Of a stretch of 64,000 nt of DNA, positions 51,755 to 61,373 are shown one piece after another; the stretch's first letter is position 1, and every line of letters begins with the position of its first letter. The stretch is from DASQZK01 sp963764345 (GTDB lineage: Bacteria; Bacteroidota; Bacteroidia; Bacteroidales; GCA-2748055), in assembly GCA_963764345.1 (NCBI GenBank), contig CAVXSF010000002.1:331765-395764 (forward strand). Reading direction: 5' to 3'. The notes beneath the pieces were generated by a model. That model saw only the letters and a list, made by a program, of their open reading frames with translations. It was not told the DNA's origin and made no database searches. A program made the translations under genes and the position numbers.

Positions 51755-52366
51755 TTAAATTGTTGAAATGGTACACGATAAATGAAAACGATGAACTACA
51801 TAAGGCAAATCACCGGACTCTAATGTATATTCACTAAGTCAGGTGACGTACACACTCTTGAAACGCTCGCCGCCATTGAAATACGCTGGGAAAATTTCCT
51901 TACAATAAAAATCAGGACCGTAAATGTGGTTGACCTTAGGACACGAATAGATTTCACTGATTATACAGGCAAAACAGTTTTTACATGACCTTGCCATATA
52001 TTGCCGGTAACCTTTAAACCTGCAGTGTGAACAAGATAATAAGCCTGTGTCTTTAAGAGCATTTTTCGTCAGACCTAAACTAGCAAATTACTGAACAGGA
52101 CCTAAATTCCGGCCTTTTTTATGCAACATCATTGGATCATAATGTTTATCTTTCGAAGTGAAAGATGTATGGTCTGATACAACCAGTTTGAATCTAATAC
52201 TGATTACCCCGTTTACCCATAAAAGTATTTTTGGAGGTTATGACTGCAGGAGAATGATGCCTTATTTACATTCATCTTGAAAAGACCATAAGATGACAGA
52301 TTATGAAATACCTCAAAACTGAATACCCATTTTAGTATGTACGATTATTCAAAATTACATCTCGCT
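51755..52366. other. intergenic gap upstream of GH97
   Basis: About 600 bases without a reading frame I can support, between divergent genes. It is AT-rich and holds the promoters of both genes, but no clear motif or repeat was found. Confidence 0.5.
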
Positions 52367-54313
52367 ATGAAAAATCTTCTTCGTCAAGTACCCGTTATTC
52401 TGATCCTGATTTTCCTTTTTGCGTGCACAAAGGCACCGGAAAGCTGGGAAGTATTCTCCCCTGGCAAACAAATAAAAATTGTTGTTGAAAGGCAATCGCC
52501 GCTCTCGGATCAGCTTGAATACAGCGTATTCTTTGATAGTGCTGGAAATGAGAAAACTGTGGTTGAACCTTCACCCCTGGGGATTAAAAGAAATGATACG
52601 CAATTTGTGACACATCTTAATTTTTCAGGCAGATCTGACCGGGTTATTGATGAGAGCTACACACTTGTGACGGGAAGCCGTCTGAAAAACCGTAACCTGG
52701 CCAACGAGATGACCCTTGTTTTCAGAAATCCCGGGGGCGATACTATTGAAATGATCTTCAGAGCCTATGATGAGGGATTTGCTCTCTGTTATCATTTTCC
52801 GGAAAAATCGCCGGAACAGTGTACTATTGAGGAAGAGTTGACTGCATTTCATCTTCCTGTTAACGGTAAAGCCTGGATGCAGCCTTATGATTCGGTTTCA
52901 TGGTGGGCGCCGGGATATGAACAGTACTACGGGAACGGGATACCCATCGGCACAGCCAGTCCGGCAAACCGGAATGGGTGGGCTTTTCCGGCATTATTCA
53001 ATACGAACGGCTTGTGGATACTGATCTCTGAAGCCGGCCTCGACAGCTCTTATTGTGCCATGCATCTCTGTGACCATCCGGAAGACGGTTTATACAGCCT
53101 TCGTTTTCCAGAGATAAACGAAGCCTTTGACAGTACAGGGCAAAAACCGGTTTCCACACTTCCCTGGACTACGCCCTGGCGGTATGGTATTGTAGCAGAC
53201 CATCCGGGTACAATTGTAATGTCGAATATGGTCTATAATCTTAACCGTCCGTCTGTCATCTCTGACGTTTCGTGGATCAGACCTGGCCGTTCAAGCTGGA
53301 GCTGGTGGTCGGCAGGAAGTAGTCCGCGCGATTTCAACAGACTTAAAGAATACGTGGATTTGTCTGCAAAATTTGGTTGGGAATATTCTCTGGTCGATGC
53401 CGGTTGGGGAAGAATGAAGAATGGTGACCTTACAGAACTTGTCAACTATGCAAATTCCCGTAATGTAGGTATACTTGTATGGTACGATTCGGGGAGCAGG
53501 GTTAAAATCGGAAGATCAGATCCATTGAAAAGTATGATTGATCCTGTAATCAGGAGAAAAGAATTTAAATGGCTGAAGGAAACCGGTGTTAAAGGTATAA
53601 AAGTTGATTTTTTTCTGAGCGACAAACAGGAGACTATCAAACTATACCAGGGGATTCTTGAAGATGCTGCCCATTATAGCCTTTTGGTCAATTTCCACGG
53701 GTGTACCATGCCCACAGGATGGAACAGAACCTATCCCAACCTGTTGACTATGGAAGCTGTCAGGGGTGCAGAATCCTACCGTTTTGACAAAACTTTCCCG
53801 GAACAAGCTGCACAGCTTAATACCATCCTTCCGTTTACGCGCAATGTGGTTGGTCCGATGGATTACACACCGGTCACGTTTTCCAGTGTAAATTACCCGC
53901 ACCTTACTACCAATGCTCATGAGCTTGCTCTCTCCGTAATTTTTCAATCCGGAATTTTACATTTTGCAGATAATGATAAGATTTATCTTGGTGAACCGGA
54001 GGAAGTTCAGGACTTTCTGAAATCGGTGCCTGTGAGTTGGGATGAGACCCGGTTTATCGAAGGTTACCCCGGAGAGATGGTTGTCCTGGCTCGCAGAAAA
54101 GGTCACAAATGGTTTATCGCGGGGATCAACGGACAGGACAAATCCGTACATATCAGTCCCGATCTTTCTTTCCTTGGGAATGCCGCCACCATCAACATTA
54201 TTTCCGACAGTCCCGACGGAAAATCATTCTTATTCAACAGCTTTAAACTGTCAGACGGTAATCCGGAAATAGAGATGTTGCCCCGCGGAGGTTTTGCGGC
54301 TTTTACCGAGTAG
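52367..54313 (+). CDS. GH97 glycoside hydrolase, retaining (alpha-galactosidase-like) subgroup, lipoprotein
   Basis: A 648-residue lipoprotein (MKNLLRQVPVILILIFLFAC). The N-terminal beta-sandwich is followed by a (beta/alpha)8 barrel with SWSWWSAGSSPRDFNRLKEY, LVDAGWG, VKGIKVDFFLSDKQETI and NFHGCTMPTGWNRTYPNLLT plus MEAVRGAESY. GH97 has an inverting glucosidase group and a retaining galactosidase group; as I recall, the Asp nucleophile of the retaining group is in KVDF and the inverting enzymes have Gly there. Here it is Asp. I start at the ATG at 52367. An OmpR-family response regulator follows. Confidence 0.88.
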   Translation: MKNLLRQVPVILILIFLFACTKAPESWEVFSPGKQIKIVVERQSPLSDQLEYSVFFDSAGNEKTVVEPSPLGIKRNDTQFVTHLNFSGRSDRVIDESYTLVTGSRLKNRNLANEMTLVFRNPGGDTIEMIFRAYDEGFALCYHFPEKSPEQCTIEEELTAFHLPVNGKAWMQPYDSVSWWAPGYEQYYGNGIPIGTASPANRNGWAFPALFNTNGLWILISEAGLDSSYCAMHLCDHPEDGLYSLRFPEINEAFDSTGQKPVSTLPWTTPWRYGIVADHPGTIVMSNMVYNLNRPSVISDVSWIRPGRSSWSWWSAGSSPRDFNRLKEYVDLSAKFGWEYSLVDAGWGRMKNGDLTELVNYANSRNVGILVWYDSGSRVKIGRSDPLKSMIDPVIRRKEFKWLKETGVKGIKVDFFLSDKQETIKLYQGILEDAAHYSLLVNFHGCTMPTGWNRTYPNLLTMEAVRGAESYRFDKTFPEQAAQLNTILPFTRNVVGPMDYTPVTFSSVNYPHLTTNAHELALSVIFQSGILHFADNDKIYLGEPEEVQDFLKSVPVSWDETRFIEGYPGEMVVLARRKGHKWFIAGINGQDKSVHISPDLSFLGNAATINIISDSPDGKSFLFNSFKLSDGNPEIEMLPRGGFAAFTE

Positions 54314-54468
54314 TTACCGGGCAGGGAAACAATACGCTGTCCGGCCTCTTTTTCAGTGGTTTCTGACAAAGGGCTGTTTCTAACATTTACCCGTTCATGT
54401 TGTTCTATTATAGACATAACCTTGTTTAGACCATCTGGCGAAAAGTTCATGACTAAATAACAATCAAC

Positions 54469-55152
54469 ATGAGAATTCTTATTGTTGAAGACGATCAGAA
54501 GTTCTCATATTTTCTGAAGACGGGACTGGAAAGTGACGGGCATAATGTTGAAGTAGCTTACGACAGTATAGCCGGGGAAAAGAAAGTAATGTCGAAAAAC
54601 TTTGATATTATCATCCTGGATGTGATCCTGCCCGGGGAGAATGGATTTGTGCTCTGTGAAAAAATTCGCAGAAAGCAGATCAACACTCCTCTAATAATGC
54701 TCACGTCGCTTGATTCTGTTGAAGATAAGGTCAGAGGATTTGAAAGCGGAGCAGATGACTACCTGGTTAAGCCTTTCAGCTATAAGGAATTGCAGGTCAG
54801 GATCAAAGCCCTGAATCGAAGATCTTCCGGAAAGATGAGTTCTCATCTTTTCCGGATTTTGGATTTTGAGCTGGATACCCGATCTAAAAAAGCCAGGCGT
54901 AAAAACAGGATAATAAACCTGACAGCCATAGAGTACAAATTGCTCGAGCTGTTGGCTAAGAATAAGGGCCGGGTTTTGGACAGGATAGAAATTATGGATA
55001 AGATCTGGGGACAGAACTTCAATTCAGGAACGAATGTAGTTGATGTACATATTAATGCACTTCGAAAAAAGATTGACAAGGATTTTGACACAAAGCTCAT
55101 CAGGACGGTTATCGGAATGGGCTATGTTTTAGATGAGAATGAAGAAGTGTGA
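54469..55152 (+). CDS. OmpR-family response regulator (orphan)
   Basis: A 227-residue regulator with receiver (VEDDQKFSYFL, Asp in IIILDVILPGENGFV, LTSLDSVEDKVRGFESGADD and KPFSYKEL) and winged helix (LTAIEYKLLELLAKNKGRV, RIEIMDKIWGQNFN, VVDVHINALRKKID). Unlike the regulators at 16308 and 19663 it belongs to the CusR/PcoR-like branch, as judged by SYKELQVRIKAL. No kinase is next to it. It lies between the GH97 and a small coiled-coil protein and may control one of them. Confidence 0.92.
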   Translation: MRILIVEDDQKFSYFLKTGLESDGHNVEVAYDSIAGEKKVMSKNFDIIILDVILPGENGFVLCEKIRRKQINTPLIMLTSLDSVEDKVRGFESGADDYLVKPFSYKELQVRIKALNRRSSGKMSSHLFRILDFELDTRSKKARRKNRIINLTAIEYKLLELLAKNKGRVLDRIEIMDKIWGQNFNSGTNVVDVHINALRKKIDKDFDTKLIRTVIGMGYVLDENEEV

Positions 55153-55444
55153 ACGCCTAAAATTGAATTGTACAAATCTCTTTTGATTCTTTAAAGGCCT
55201 GATGTTCTATTATATATACATGCCTGTCGATTTAATCTTATCATAATGCAAGTTTAATCTCTTCTTAATCCGTTCAGGCTGTTTTTGTTGTACTTTTATT
55301 TCCCCATAAATTTGGAAAAACATCAAACTCTTTTCACTTTATTGATGTTTGTTTTATGAATGTTTCCTCTTAAGAACAGAAAAGCAGATCAGTTTGGTGA
55401 TCCGTTCAGCAGGAGAAGCGGGTATCGGTTAAAAATCGGATATT

Positions 55445-55672
55445 ATGAAAAGAGCAAAGAAAACATCATTAAAAACAATCAGGAATCTCCATAAGGAAAT
55501 CAGGAAAATTGAAAAAGAGATCCAGAATTTGGACCAGGCTCTGACGGAAGATCAGTCACCTGGTTACTGGTCTGAGAGCAGCCTTTATTCGCCACCGGAA
55601 GACGAGAAAAAGAAACCGGATTCATCACACAAGCCTGCTATGGATTTTATCGTTCCCTGGCAGATGAAATAA
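55445..55672 (+). CDS. small hydrophilic coiled-coil protein, unknown
   Basis: A 75-residue protein with an N-terminal helix of coiled-coil character (NLHKEIRKIEKEIQNLDQAL) and a proline-rich acidic tail (SPGYWSESSLYSPPEDEKKK). I do not recognise the family. It is 292 bases downstream of the orphan regulator on the same strand with its own upstream gap, so it may have its own promoter. Confidence 0.4.
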   Translation: MKRAKKTSLKTIRNLHKEIRKIEKEIQNLDQALTEDQSPGYWSESSLYSPPEDEKKKPDSSHKPAMDFIVPWQMK

Positions 55673-55747
55673 ATCGGTAAGGTAGTATACCGACAAAAAA
55701 ACAGGAGGGAGACCCTATTTGATGCTATAGTCCTATAGTTACCCTTA

Positions 55748-58426
55748 TCATTTTACAATAATATGTATCGGTGCCGATGTTGTCCTCAGACCGATATTAT
55801 CCTCGGCAACGGCATGAATGGTATATTCACCGGTTTTAACCTCATGCCATATAAAATGGCCGGCCCCTGGTTCAGCAGATCCGATAAAGTGTTCACCGGC
55901 ATAGAATTTCACACTGTAAACCCAGTGATCATCGGCAGTAGCCAGGTCCAGGGATATATCGTTTCCAGACTGGTATACATCCTTTGGGGACTGGATCATC
56001 ACGAAAGGGTATTGATCGGGAGTTGATTCACCTCCCTTTGCGGTGAGGAATCCATACGCAGCAGCTGCCGGGCCAATGGTTTGGTGAACCGTAAATTCAT
56101 CTGCTGGAACCGACCGGTAATTCTCAACCCATAATTCATGAGCCGGCCACTGGGGTTGATGTTCCTCATTGAAATAGGCAGGATAAAGCCGGCCGTCGAG
56201 AAGTGCGAAATCGGCATCATGGGGTCCGTTATAATCACAGTTGTTTCCCGAATTTGGAGGAGTGAACCAGTCACACAGAACACGCGGCCCATAAGGTACA
56301 ATGCCGGGAATGAACTCATTGATCTGATCATACCATGAATCAAGGTGAAAGACATACCGGGGATGGTTATGGCCAAAGCCGGACATCCAGACCATATTCA
56401 GGGGATTATTGCCCAGAAAATAGCTGGTCGTATTTACGCAGGCATCGTAATATTTCTTTGCATCCGGATCTCCGGTTGTCTTGCATACCGACCAGGCCAT
56501 CATCGACGGGATGATTAGAGGTGTAGTAGCTTGCCCATTATTCAGGGGCACCTTCATTTTGCCGCCCATTCGCATACTCCGGTTATCGTCAATAGCATCC
56601 GTGACCGATACATCGGCGAAATTTTTTGTGGCTTGAATAAGCAATTTTTTCAAAGTCTTATTCCCGGTTTCCGGTATGGTAACATAGGCCCAGACCGCCC
56701 ATTTGGCTTCTCCAAGGTCCTGTGTATCTGCCCCAATTCCTTTACTTTTCACATCTTTTTCGAATTGTTTTTCATAATCGGAGTCCCCTGTCAGCTTGTA
56801 AAGCCATACGGATGCGGCCATCCGGTTTTCAATGAACATGCTCTTTTGTTCATCTCCCTGGAGGGTATTGTTCATGGCCCATTTATAAGCTTTCAGTGCA
56901 GAATTCCTGTAATCAGCGATGATCGCACTATAATCCTCTCCGGTCTGTTTCTCCGCGAGGCTCAGGCAATAAGCGTATTCGGCGGCAACAGAAGTGAAGG
57001 CATACGAATCGCGTGGATCTTCCCCAAAGACGATCCATTCCGTACAATCCATCCAGGAAGGCATTCCTTCGGGCTGGCAGCTTTGATCTGAAATGTCAGG
57101 TTCAACCCGGCTTCCGAATATACCACCAGTAGGCCCTACATTATGTTTAAAATAGTCGACCAGCCATACAGCTTCATCCAGAAGGTCGGGAATGTGGGTG
57201 CCTTCATAACCATTTTCTTCCTGGGCTTCAGGAATATTCAGCTCACCGTCGCGGAAACTCTCCGGGGTAAGTTCATAAGCGATCATAAGAGACCGGGGCA
57301 CTCTGAAATGCGAGAAATATCCATCCCAGTCACCGGCATCATGGTACCAGCCATGAATATGACTCAGGTCGACCGAACGGTCGAAATTGTCGAAAATCTT
57401 TTTTTTCTGATTATTGCCGCTTTCATCGGTAAGGTCGAGAGTGCGGATCCTGGTGTACACCATTTTGCGATTTTTCCATTCCGGACGCGGCCATTTTAGC
57501 GCATAGGGTTCATCCAGGGCAGTTACAGCCCTTTCATAATAAAGAGCTCTTGTTACAAAATAAAACGGATTATAATATACATCAGGTCCGATACGAAAAG
57601 GAAATGAGGCACCAAGACCGTTAACCGAGAGGATATACTCTCCGTTTTCGGTAAATTCGGAAAAATCGCATTGCCAGACATCAGCCCCGACGAAACTTCC
57701 CTCCGGGGTTAACCCGGATTGAGAAATATCGGGTGATGATCCGAGTTTCTTCTGGAGAGTAACCTTTCCTGAAAATACCGGCTGATCGCCGGTTTTACCT
57801 GAATTCACCGGATAGATACTGAAAAGGTTACCTGAAAGGTCATCCTTCAGAGGTCCAAGATCACCCATCCACTGTGAGATGTACGCATATTTGGGAGCAT
57901 CGGGAAGGTATCCGGTCTGGTTCGTATGGACGGCTACCGACCGTATGGAAGTAATATTGTAAGAGAAAGTCCATTCATTCATATTATCAGCCAGAGAGCC
58001 GGTGTTTACAGTATAGGTTTTGCCAGACTTTAATGGAAAAGGTAGAACGAGGTAAATGGTGTGCAGTGATACATAATCATTCCAGCAGATCTGTTTTACA
58101 GAATCCCATTTGCATTTCTGGGAAACATCGTCGATTTTACTTTTCCGCCCGGTCTTTAGAGGGCTTAATGGTGTGGAGTATGCAGGATCATCCTTACTTG
58201 CAATGTAGTAGGAGGATGGATCCGTGGCGCTTTCCACATCCAGCGGCCACCGGTATATTTTATCGTGTGAGGGCCCGAGAAGAAATCCCCCCATTTTTAC
58301 GTAACCCTCATCAAATTCAAGCCTGAGAATACGGTTTGTAACCGGCAATACTTCGATCAGGTCGGCTGCCGATGCCATAGAGGTTGCCAAGAACAAAACG
58401 GCAATCAGGGTTTTTAATCGTTTCAT
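55748..58426 (-). CDS. GH9 endoglucanase with N-terminal and C-terminal Ig-like domains
   Basis: A 892-residue secreted protein. A signal peptide (residues 1-20) precedes an N-terminal Ig-like cellulase domain (LRLEFDEGYVKMGGFLLGP, VHTNQTGYLPDAPKYAYIS). The GH9 (alpha/alpha)6 barrel shows HGWYHDAGDWDGYFSHFRVP with the catalytic Asp pair, SGFGHNHPRYVFHLDS and the acid-bearing HELWVENYRSVPADEFTVHQ-type segment (seen in parts as AHELWVENYRSVPADEF). From about residue 800 an Ig-like domain (VMIQSPKDVYQSGNDISLDL) ends the protein. It should hydrolyse beta-1,4-glucans. I start at the ATG at 58426. Confidence 0.9.
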   Translation of the reverse strand: MKRLKTLIAVLFLATSMASAADLIEVLPVTNRILRLEFDEGYVKMGGFLLGPSHDKIYRWPLDVESATDPSSYYIASKDDPAYSTPLSPLKTGRKSKIDDVSQKCKWDSVKQICWNDYVSLHTIYLVLPFPLKSGKTYTVNTGSLADNMNEWTFSYNITSIRSVAVHTNQTGYLPDAPKYAYISQWMGDLGPLKDDLSGNLFSIYPVNSGKTGDQPVFSGKVTLQKKLGSSPDISQSGLTPEGSFVGADVWQCDFSEFTENGEYILSVNGLGASFPFRIGPDVYYNPFYFVTRALYYERAVTALDEPYALKWPRPEWKNRKMVYTRIRTLDLTDESGNNQKKKIFDNFDRSVDLSHIHGWYHDAGDWDGYFSHFRVPRSLMIAYELTPESFRDGELNIPEAQEENGYEGTHIPDLLDEAVWLVDYFKHNVGPTGGIFGSRVEPDISDQSCQPEGMPSWMDCTEWIVFGEDPRDSYAFTSVAAEYAYCLSLAEKQTGEDYSAIIADYRNSALKAYKWAMNNTLQGDEQKSMFIENRMAASVWLYKLTGDSDYEKQFEKDVKSKGIGADTQDLGEAKWAVWAYVTIPETGNKTLKKLLIQATKNFADVSVTDAIDDNRSMRMGGKMKVPLNNGQATTPLIIPSMMAWSVCKTTGDPDAKKYYDACVNTTSYFLGNNPLNMVWMSGFGHNHPRYVFHLDSWYDQINEFIPGIVPYGPRVLCDWFTPPNSGNNCDYNGPHDADFALLDGRLYPAYFNEEHQPQWPAHELWVENYRSVPADEFTVHQTIGPAAAAYGFLTAKGGESTPDQYPFVMIQSPKDVYQSGNDISLDLATADDHWVYSVKFYAGEHFIGSAEPGAGHFIWHEVKTGEYTIHAVAEDNIGLRTTSAPIHIIVK

Positions 58427-58774
58427 TTCAAATGTGATTTGTAATATGTGCTGGTTTAGTTTTTGAACTACAATAATAGCTTTAATCAATTCAATTTCAT
58501 AGCCTGAATTCATAAAAAACAGAAGAAGTTAATACAGGCAAGGTCAGGGAAAGGGCAATGAAGACAAGTCTTACCGGAAGAAGGGATGATGGTCAGGTAA
58601 AGCAGGTAAAGATAAAAGGCAGAAGACTCTGTGTGCCTGCAAGTCCATTCGGATGTACCCGGGGAGTGTGCTCAGGGGGAGAGGGAATGTATACTCTGGA
58701 ACCAAATACAATTAAAGATACAGCTGATAAGTTTAAGACAGTTTCAGGACGTGCCGGGAAGCCGGCAGATGTGG

Positions 58775-59254
58775 TTATAATTTCTTAGCGAAGATGAGTT
58801 TACCGTCGCCGGCTTCATAGTAATCTTCCAGTTCTGCCTTTAAATGGTATCCATTCCGGTAATAAAAAACGCGAGTGGATTCATATTCGGGCTTTGAAGA
58901 AGTCTCTACATACAATGACAGACCGCCCGATGTCTTTACCATAACTTCAGTTCTGGCGAGAAGAGTCCGTCCAATACCTTTATTACGAAAAATTTGATTT
59001 GTAGCGATCCAGTACAGATCATAGGTAACCAGCGAGCAGGGCACCAGTCCGTAGCAGGTAAAGGCAACAGGGCTTCCATCCACTTCGGCAAACAAGAATT
59101 CATAACCGCTACCGGCACCTTTTGCCAGCCGTTCTTCTGCGAGTTCAATCGCAATGATGATTTCATCCTCCCTGAAAAACCCGGTAGACCTGATAATATC
59201 TTCGACCGTCCTGATGTCTTCCGGCCGGATGTAATTTCTAAAGGTGATATCCAT
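58775..59254 (-). CDS. GNAT-family N-acetyltransferase
   Basis: A 159-residue acetyltransferase: IRSTGFFREDEIIIAIEL at the start, and LYWIATNQIFRNKGIGRTLL holds the acetyl-CoA loop RNKGIG, followed by SLYVETSSKPEYESTRVFYY and RNGYHLKAELEDYYEAGDGK. The substrate is unknown. Its start overlaps the end of the ATP-grasp gene at 59238 by 17 bases, so it is the last gene of the operon with a lysine 2,3-aminomutase and two ATP-grasp ligases. It may N-acetylate a product such as beta-lysine or a peptide, but AblB proteins are larger and not clearly the same. Confidence 0.85.
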   Translation of the reverse strand: MDITFRNYIRPEDIRTVEDIIRSTGFFREDEIIIAIELAEERLAKGAGSGYEFLFAEVDGSPVAFTCYGLVPCSLVTYDLYWIATNQIFRNKGIGRTLLARTEVMVKTSGGLSLYVETSSKPEYESTRVFYYRNGYHLKAELEDYYEAGDGKLIFAKKL

Positions 59255-60227
59255 TCTGAGTTTTTATAGCTTCATCAATTAACCGTTTGACGGCATCTCT
59301 AAAGGAAAGCCCGGCCTTTTCACAGGCGGCATAAAATCCGGAATCGGCTGAAATGCAAGGGTTAGCATTGATTTCCAGAACAAAAGGATGGCCACTTTTA
59401 TCTATACGGAAATCGATTCGGGCATAACCTGACAGGCCCATCTGGCTCCAGCATGCCTGAGAAATCCGGGAGAGTTCTTTAAGCAGAGGACCATCGGAAT
59501 CTTTAAATTCAAAGGTTCGACGCGTGTTCTCATACTCGAAGGATTTTTCATCCCATTTAGCTGCATAACCTACGATCCGGGGCTTTTCAGATGGATAACC
59601 TATAAACTTCATTTCAGCCGGAGGCAAAACCTCCGGTCCGGTTTGATCACAAAGCATGGAAATATTAAATTCTCTTCCTGGAATATATTCCTCAATGAAG
59701 AAATCATCACCGTACTTCCTGCGGAATTCATCCAGGAGCTTATCATTGCCACCTGTAATGATATTTTCGTCGGTGATACCGACAGAGGCATCTTCCCATA
59801 GAGGCTTGACAATCCATTTTCCGGTGGCATTGATCTGGCTTAGAGAATCCGGTTCTAACCACGCGGGTGTTGGTATCCCGGCAGCTTTCATGATTTTCTT
59901 TGCCAGAAGTTTGTTTGAGGTTATGAACATGCTCTCGGTATTGCATCCTGTAAAAGGGACACCGATTGTTTTCAGCAGGGCAGGAGCCAGGTAGATCAGG
60001 TCAGCTCTTCCACCGGCACTTTCCACAAGATTAATGACGACATCAGGAGCCAGGTCACGGATGATGTTGGAACAGCCATCAAGATTCATATCCATAAAAA
60101 CCCGGTTACTTTCGTACTCAAGTTCGTCAAGCGCATCTTCCACAGTGCAGGCCTGATCCAGGACATCCAGCTCATCAGGCAGAGCGTCATCAGGTAGTGC
60201 ATTCAGCAGGATTACAGCCTTTTTCAT
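59238..60227 (-). CDS. D-Ala-D-Ala-ligase-type ATP-grasp enzyme (second copy)
   Basis: A 329-residue ATP-grasp ligase. KKAVILLN is the first strand; NLVESAGGRADLIYLAPALL and GVPFTGCNTESMFITSNKLL match the N-terminal domain, KPLWEDASVGI is the P-loop-like region, GREFNISML and YARIDFRIDKSGHPFVLEIN the ATP/metal site with NANP. It joins two amino acids or an amino acid to another acid. An ATG at 60275 overlaps the preceding stop by four bases and would add 16 residues; I favour 60227 as its start. It is distinct in sequence from the upstream copy, so the two likely use different substrates. Confidence 0.85.
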   Translation of the reverse strand: MKKAVILLNALPDDALPDELDVLDQACTVEDALDELEYESNRVFMDMNLDGCSNIIRDLAPDVVINLVESAGGRADLIYLAPALLKTIGVPFTGCNTESMFITSNKLLAKKIMKAAGIPTPAWLEPDSLSQINATGKWIVKPLWEDASVGITDENIITGGNDKLLDEFRRKYGDDFFIEEYIPGREFNISMLCDQTGPEVLPPAEMKFIGYPSEKPRIVGYAAKWDEKSFEYENTRRTFEFKDSDGPLLKELSRISQACWSQMGLSGYARIDFRIDKSGHPFVLEINANPCISADSGFYAACEKAGLSFRDAVKRLIDEAIKTQNGYHL

Positions 60228-60271
60228 ATAGGATTTACTATTTAATTCATACAGCCGGATAGGTATTCCGG

Positions 60272-61297
60272 TCATTTTACATTTTGCGGGACCAGCATCG
60301 GAACATTGTCTTTATTTGCAGCCGGTTTTGATTTAGTGACGGCTGAATCCATGATCATTTTGATGAGCATCGTGTAGGATATGCCATTTAAACCGCATAA
60401 AATTGGCAGGTCGGAGTGAACCGGATTTAGTCCTGCCAGTGGATTAACTTCAATGAAGCAGGCTTCACCGCTGTCATTGTAACGGATATCGACTCTTCCG
60501 GCATCTTCACATTCCAGGACTCTCCACGCATCCAGAGCAACTTTCTCACATTCAGTGGCCTCCTTTGCAGGGGCCCTGGCATATTTTACCAGATCCACAT
60601 AGTTTTCCTTATTCAGGTAAGAGTAGGAATTAGTTTCGGCTTTCTCCTGCAGGATGATTTCCATGGTTCCAACTGCCCGGGCATCTTTTCCGGTCCCCAC
60701 GATACCAACCGTGAACTCCCGGCCACTGAGGTACTCTTCGACCAGTACAGGCTGCCGGAATTTTTCAAGTAATTCCAGGCAAACCATTTCCAGCTGCCGT
60801 TTATCCTTAATGAAAGACCTGCCATTGATACCCTTACCGGTACCTTCTGCAATGGGTTTAGCGAAAAGCGGGAAAGGGAGGGCGATGCCCTTGATATCCT
60901 CTGCCGATCTGACCACCTGGAAATCAGCTGTCGGCACTCCGGCATCCCTGACTACACTTTTAGTCATACCTTTATGAAGGGTCAGCGACAATACCAACGG
61001 ACCTGAAAAAACATAAGGAATGTTCCATGCGTCCAGGATAGCCGGGACCTGAGCTTCTCTTCCAATACCATGAATCCCTTCGCATATATTAAATACAATA
61101 TCCCACCTGCGACCCTTAACCAGGGCCTGACCCAGTTGTTTCACGTTCCCGATCCTTTCGGTTTCAAATCCGTGAATATTCAATGCATGCTCAATGGCAG
61201 CAACGGTTTCTTCCTTGTCGAATTCGGCCGTTTCTTCCTCGCTGAAACCCATTTTCAGATATTCGGATCGCAGGTCATACGTTAGTCCTGTTTTCAT
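60272..61297 (-). CDS. D-Ala-D-Ala-ligase-type ATP-grasp enzyme (first copy)
   Basis: A 341-residue ATP-grasp ligase: ETVAAIEHALNIHGFETERI, the FNICEGIHGIGREAQVPAIL and PYVFSGPLVLSLTLHKGMTK regions typical of D-Ala-D-Ala ligase-like enzymes, PLFAKPIAEGTGKGINGRSF and GREFTVGIVGTG, and the metal site AGRVDIRYNDSGEACFIEVN with NPLAGLNP. I start at the ATG at 61297; a longer start at 61330 is possible. It lies 76 bases after the aminomutase gene. A role in ordinary peptidoglycan is not excluded, but pairing with a second ligase and KamA argues for a dedicated pathway. Confidence 0.87.
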   Translation of the reverse strand: MKTGLTYDLRSEYLKMGFSEEETAEFDKEETVAAIEHALNIHGFETERIGNVKQLGQALVKGRRWDIVFNICEGIHGIGREAQVPAILDAWNIPYVFSGPLVLSLTLHKGMTKSVVRDAGVPTADFQVVRSAEDIKGIALPFPLFAKPIAEGTGKGINGRSFIKDKRQLEMVCLELLEKFRQPVLVEEYLSGREFTVGIVGTGKDARAVGTMEIILQEKAETNSYSYLNKENYVDLVKYARAPAKEATECEKVALDAWRVLECEDAGRVDIRYNDSGEACFIEVNPLAGLNPVHSDLPILCGLNGISYTMLIKMIMDSAVTKSKPAANKDNVPMLVPQNVK

Positions 61298-61373
61298 CTC
61301 TTTAAGACGATTTTTTTGTTTGATAAACAACCGCAGCTAAATGTATCTCCGGATTTAAATCGCGGTGAAAGGT

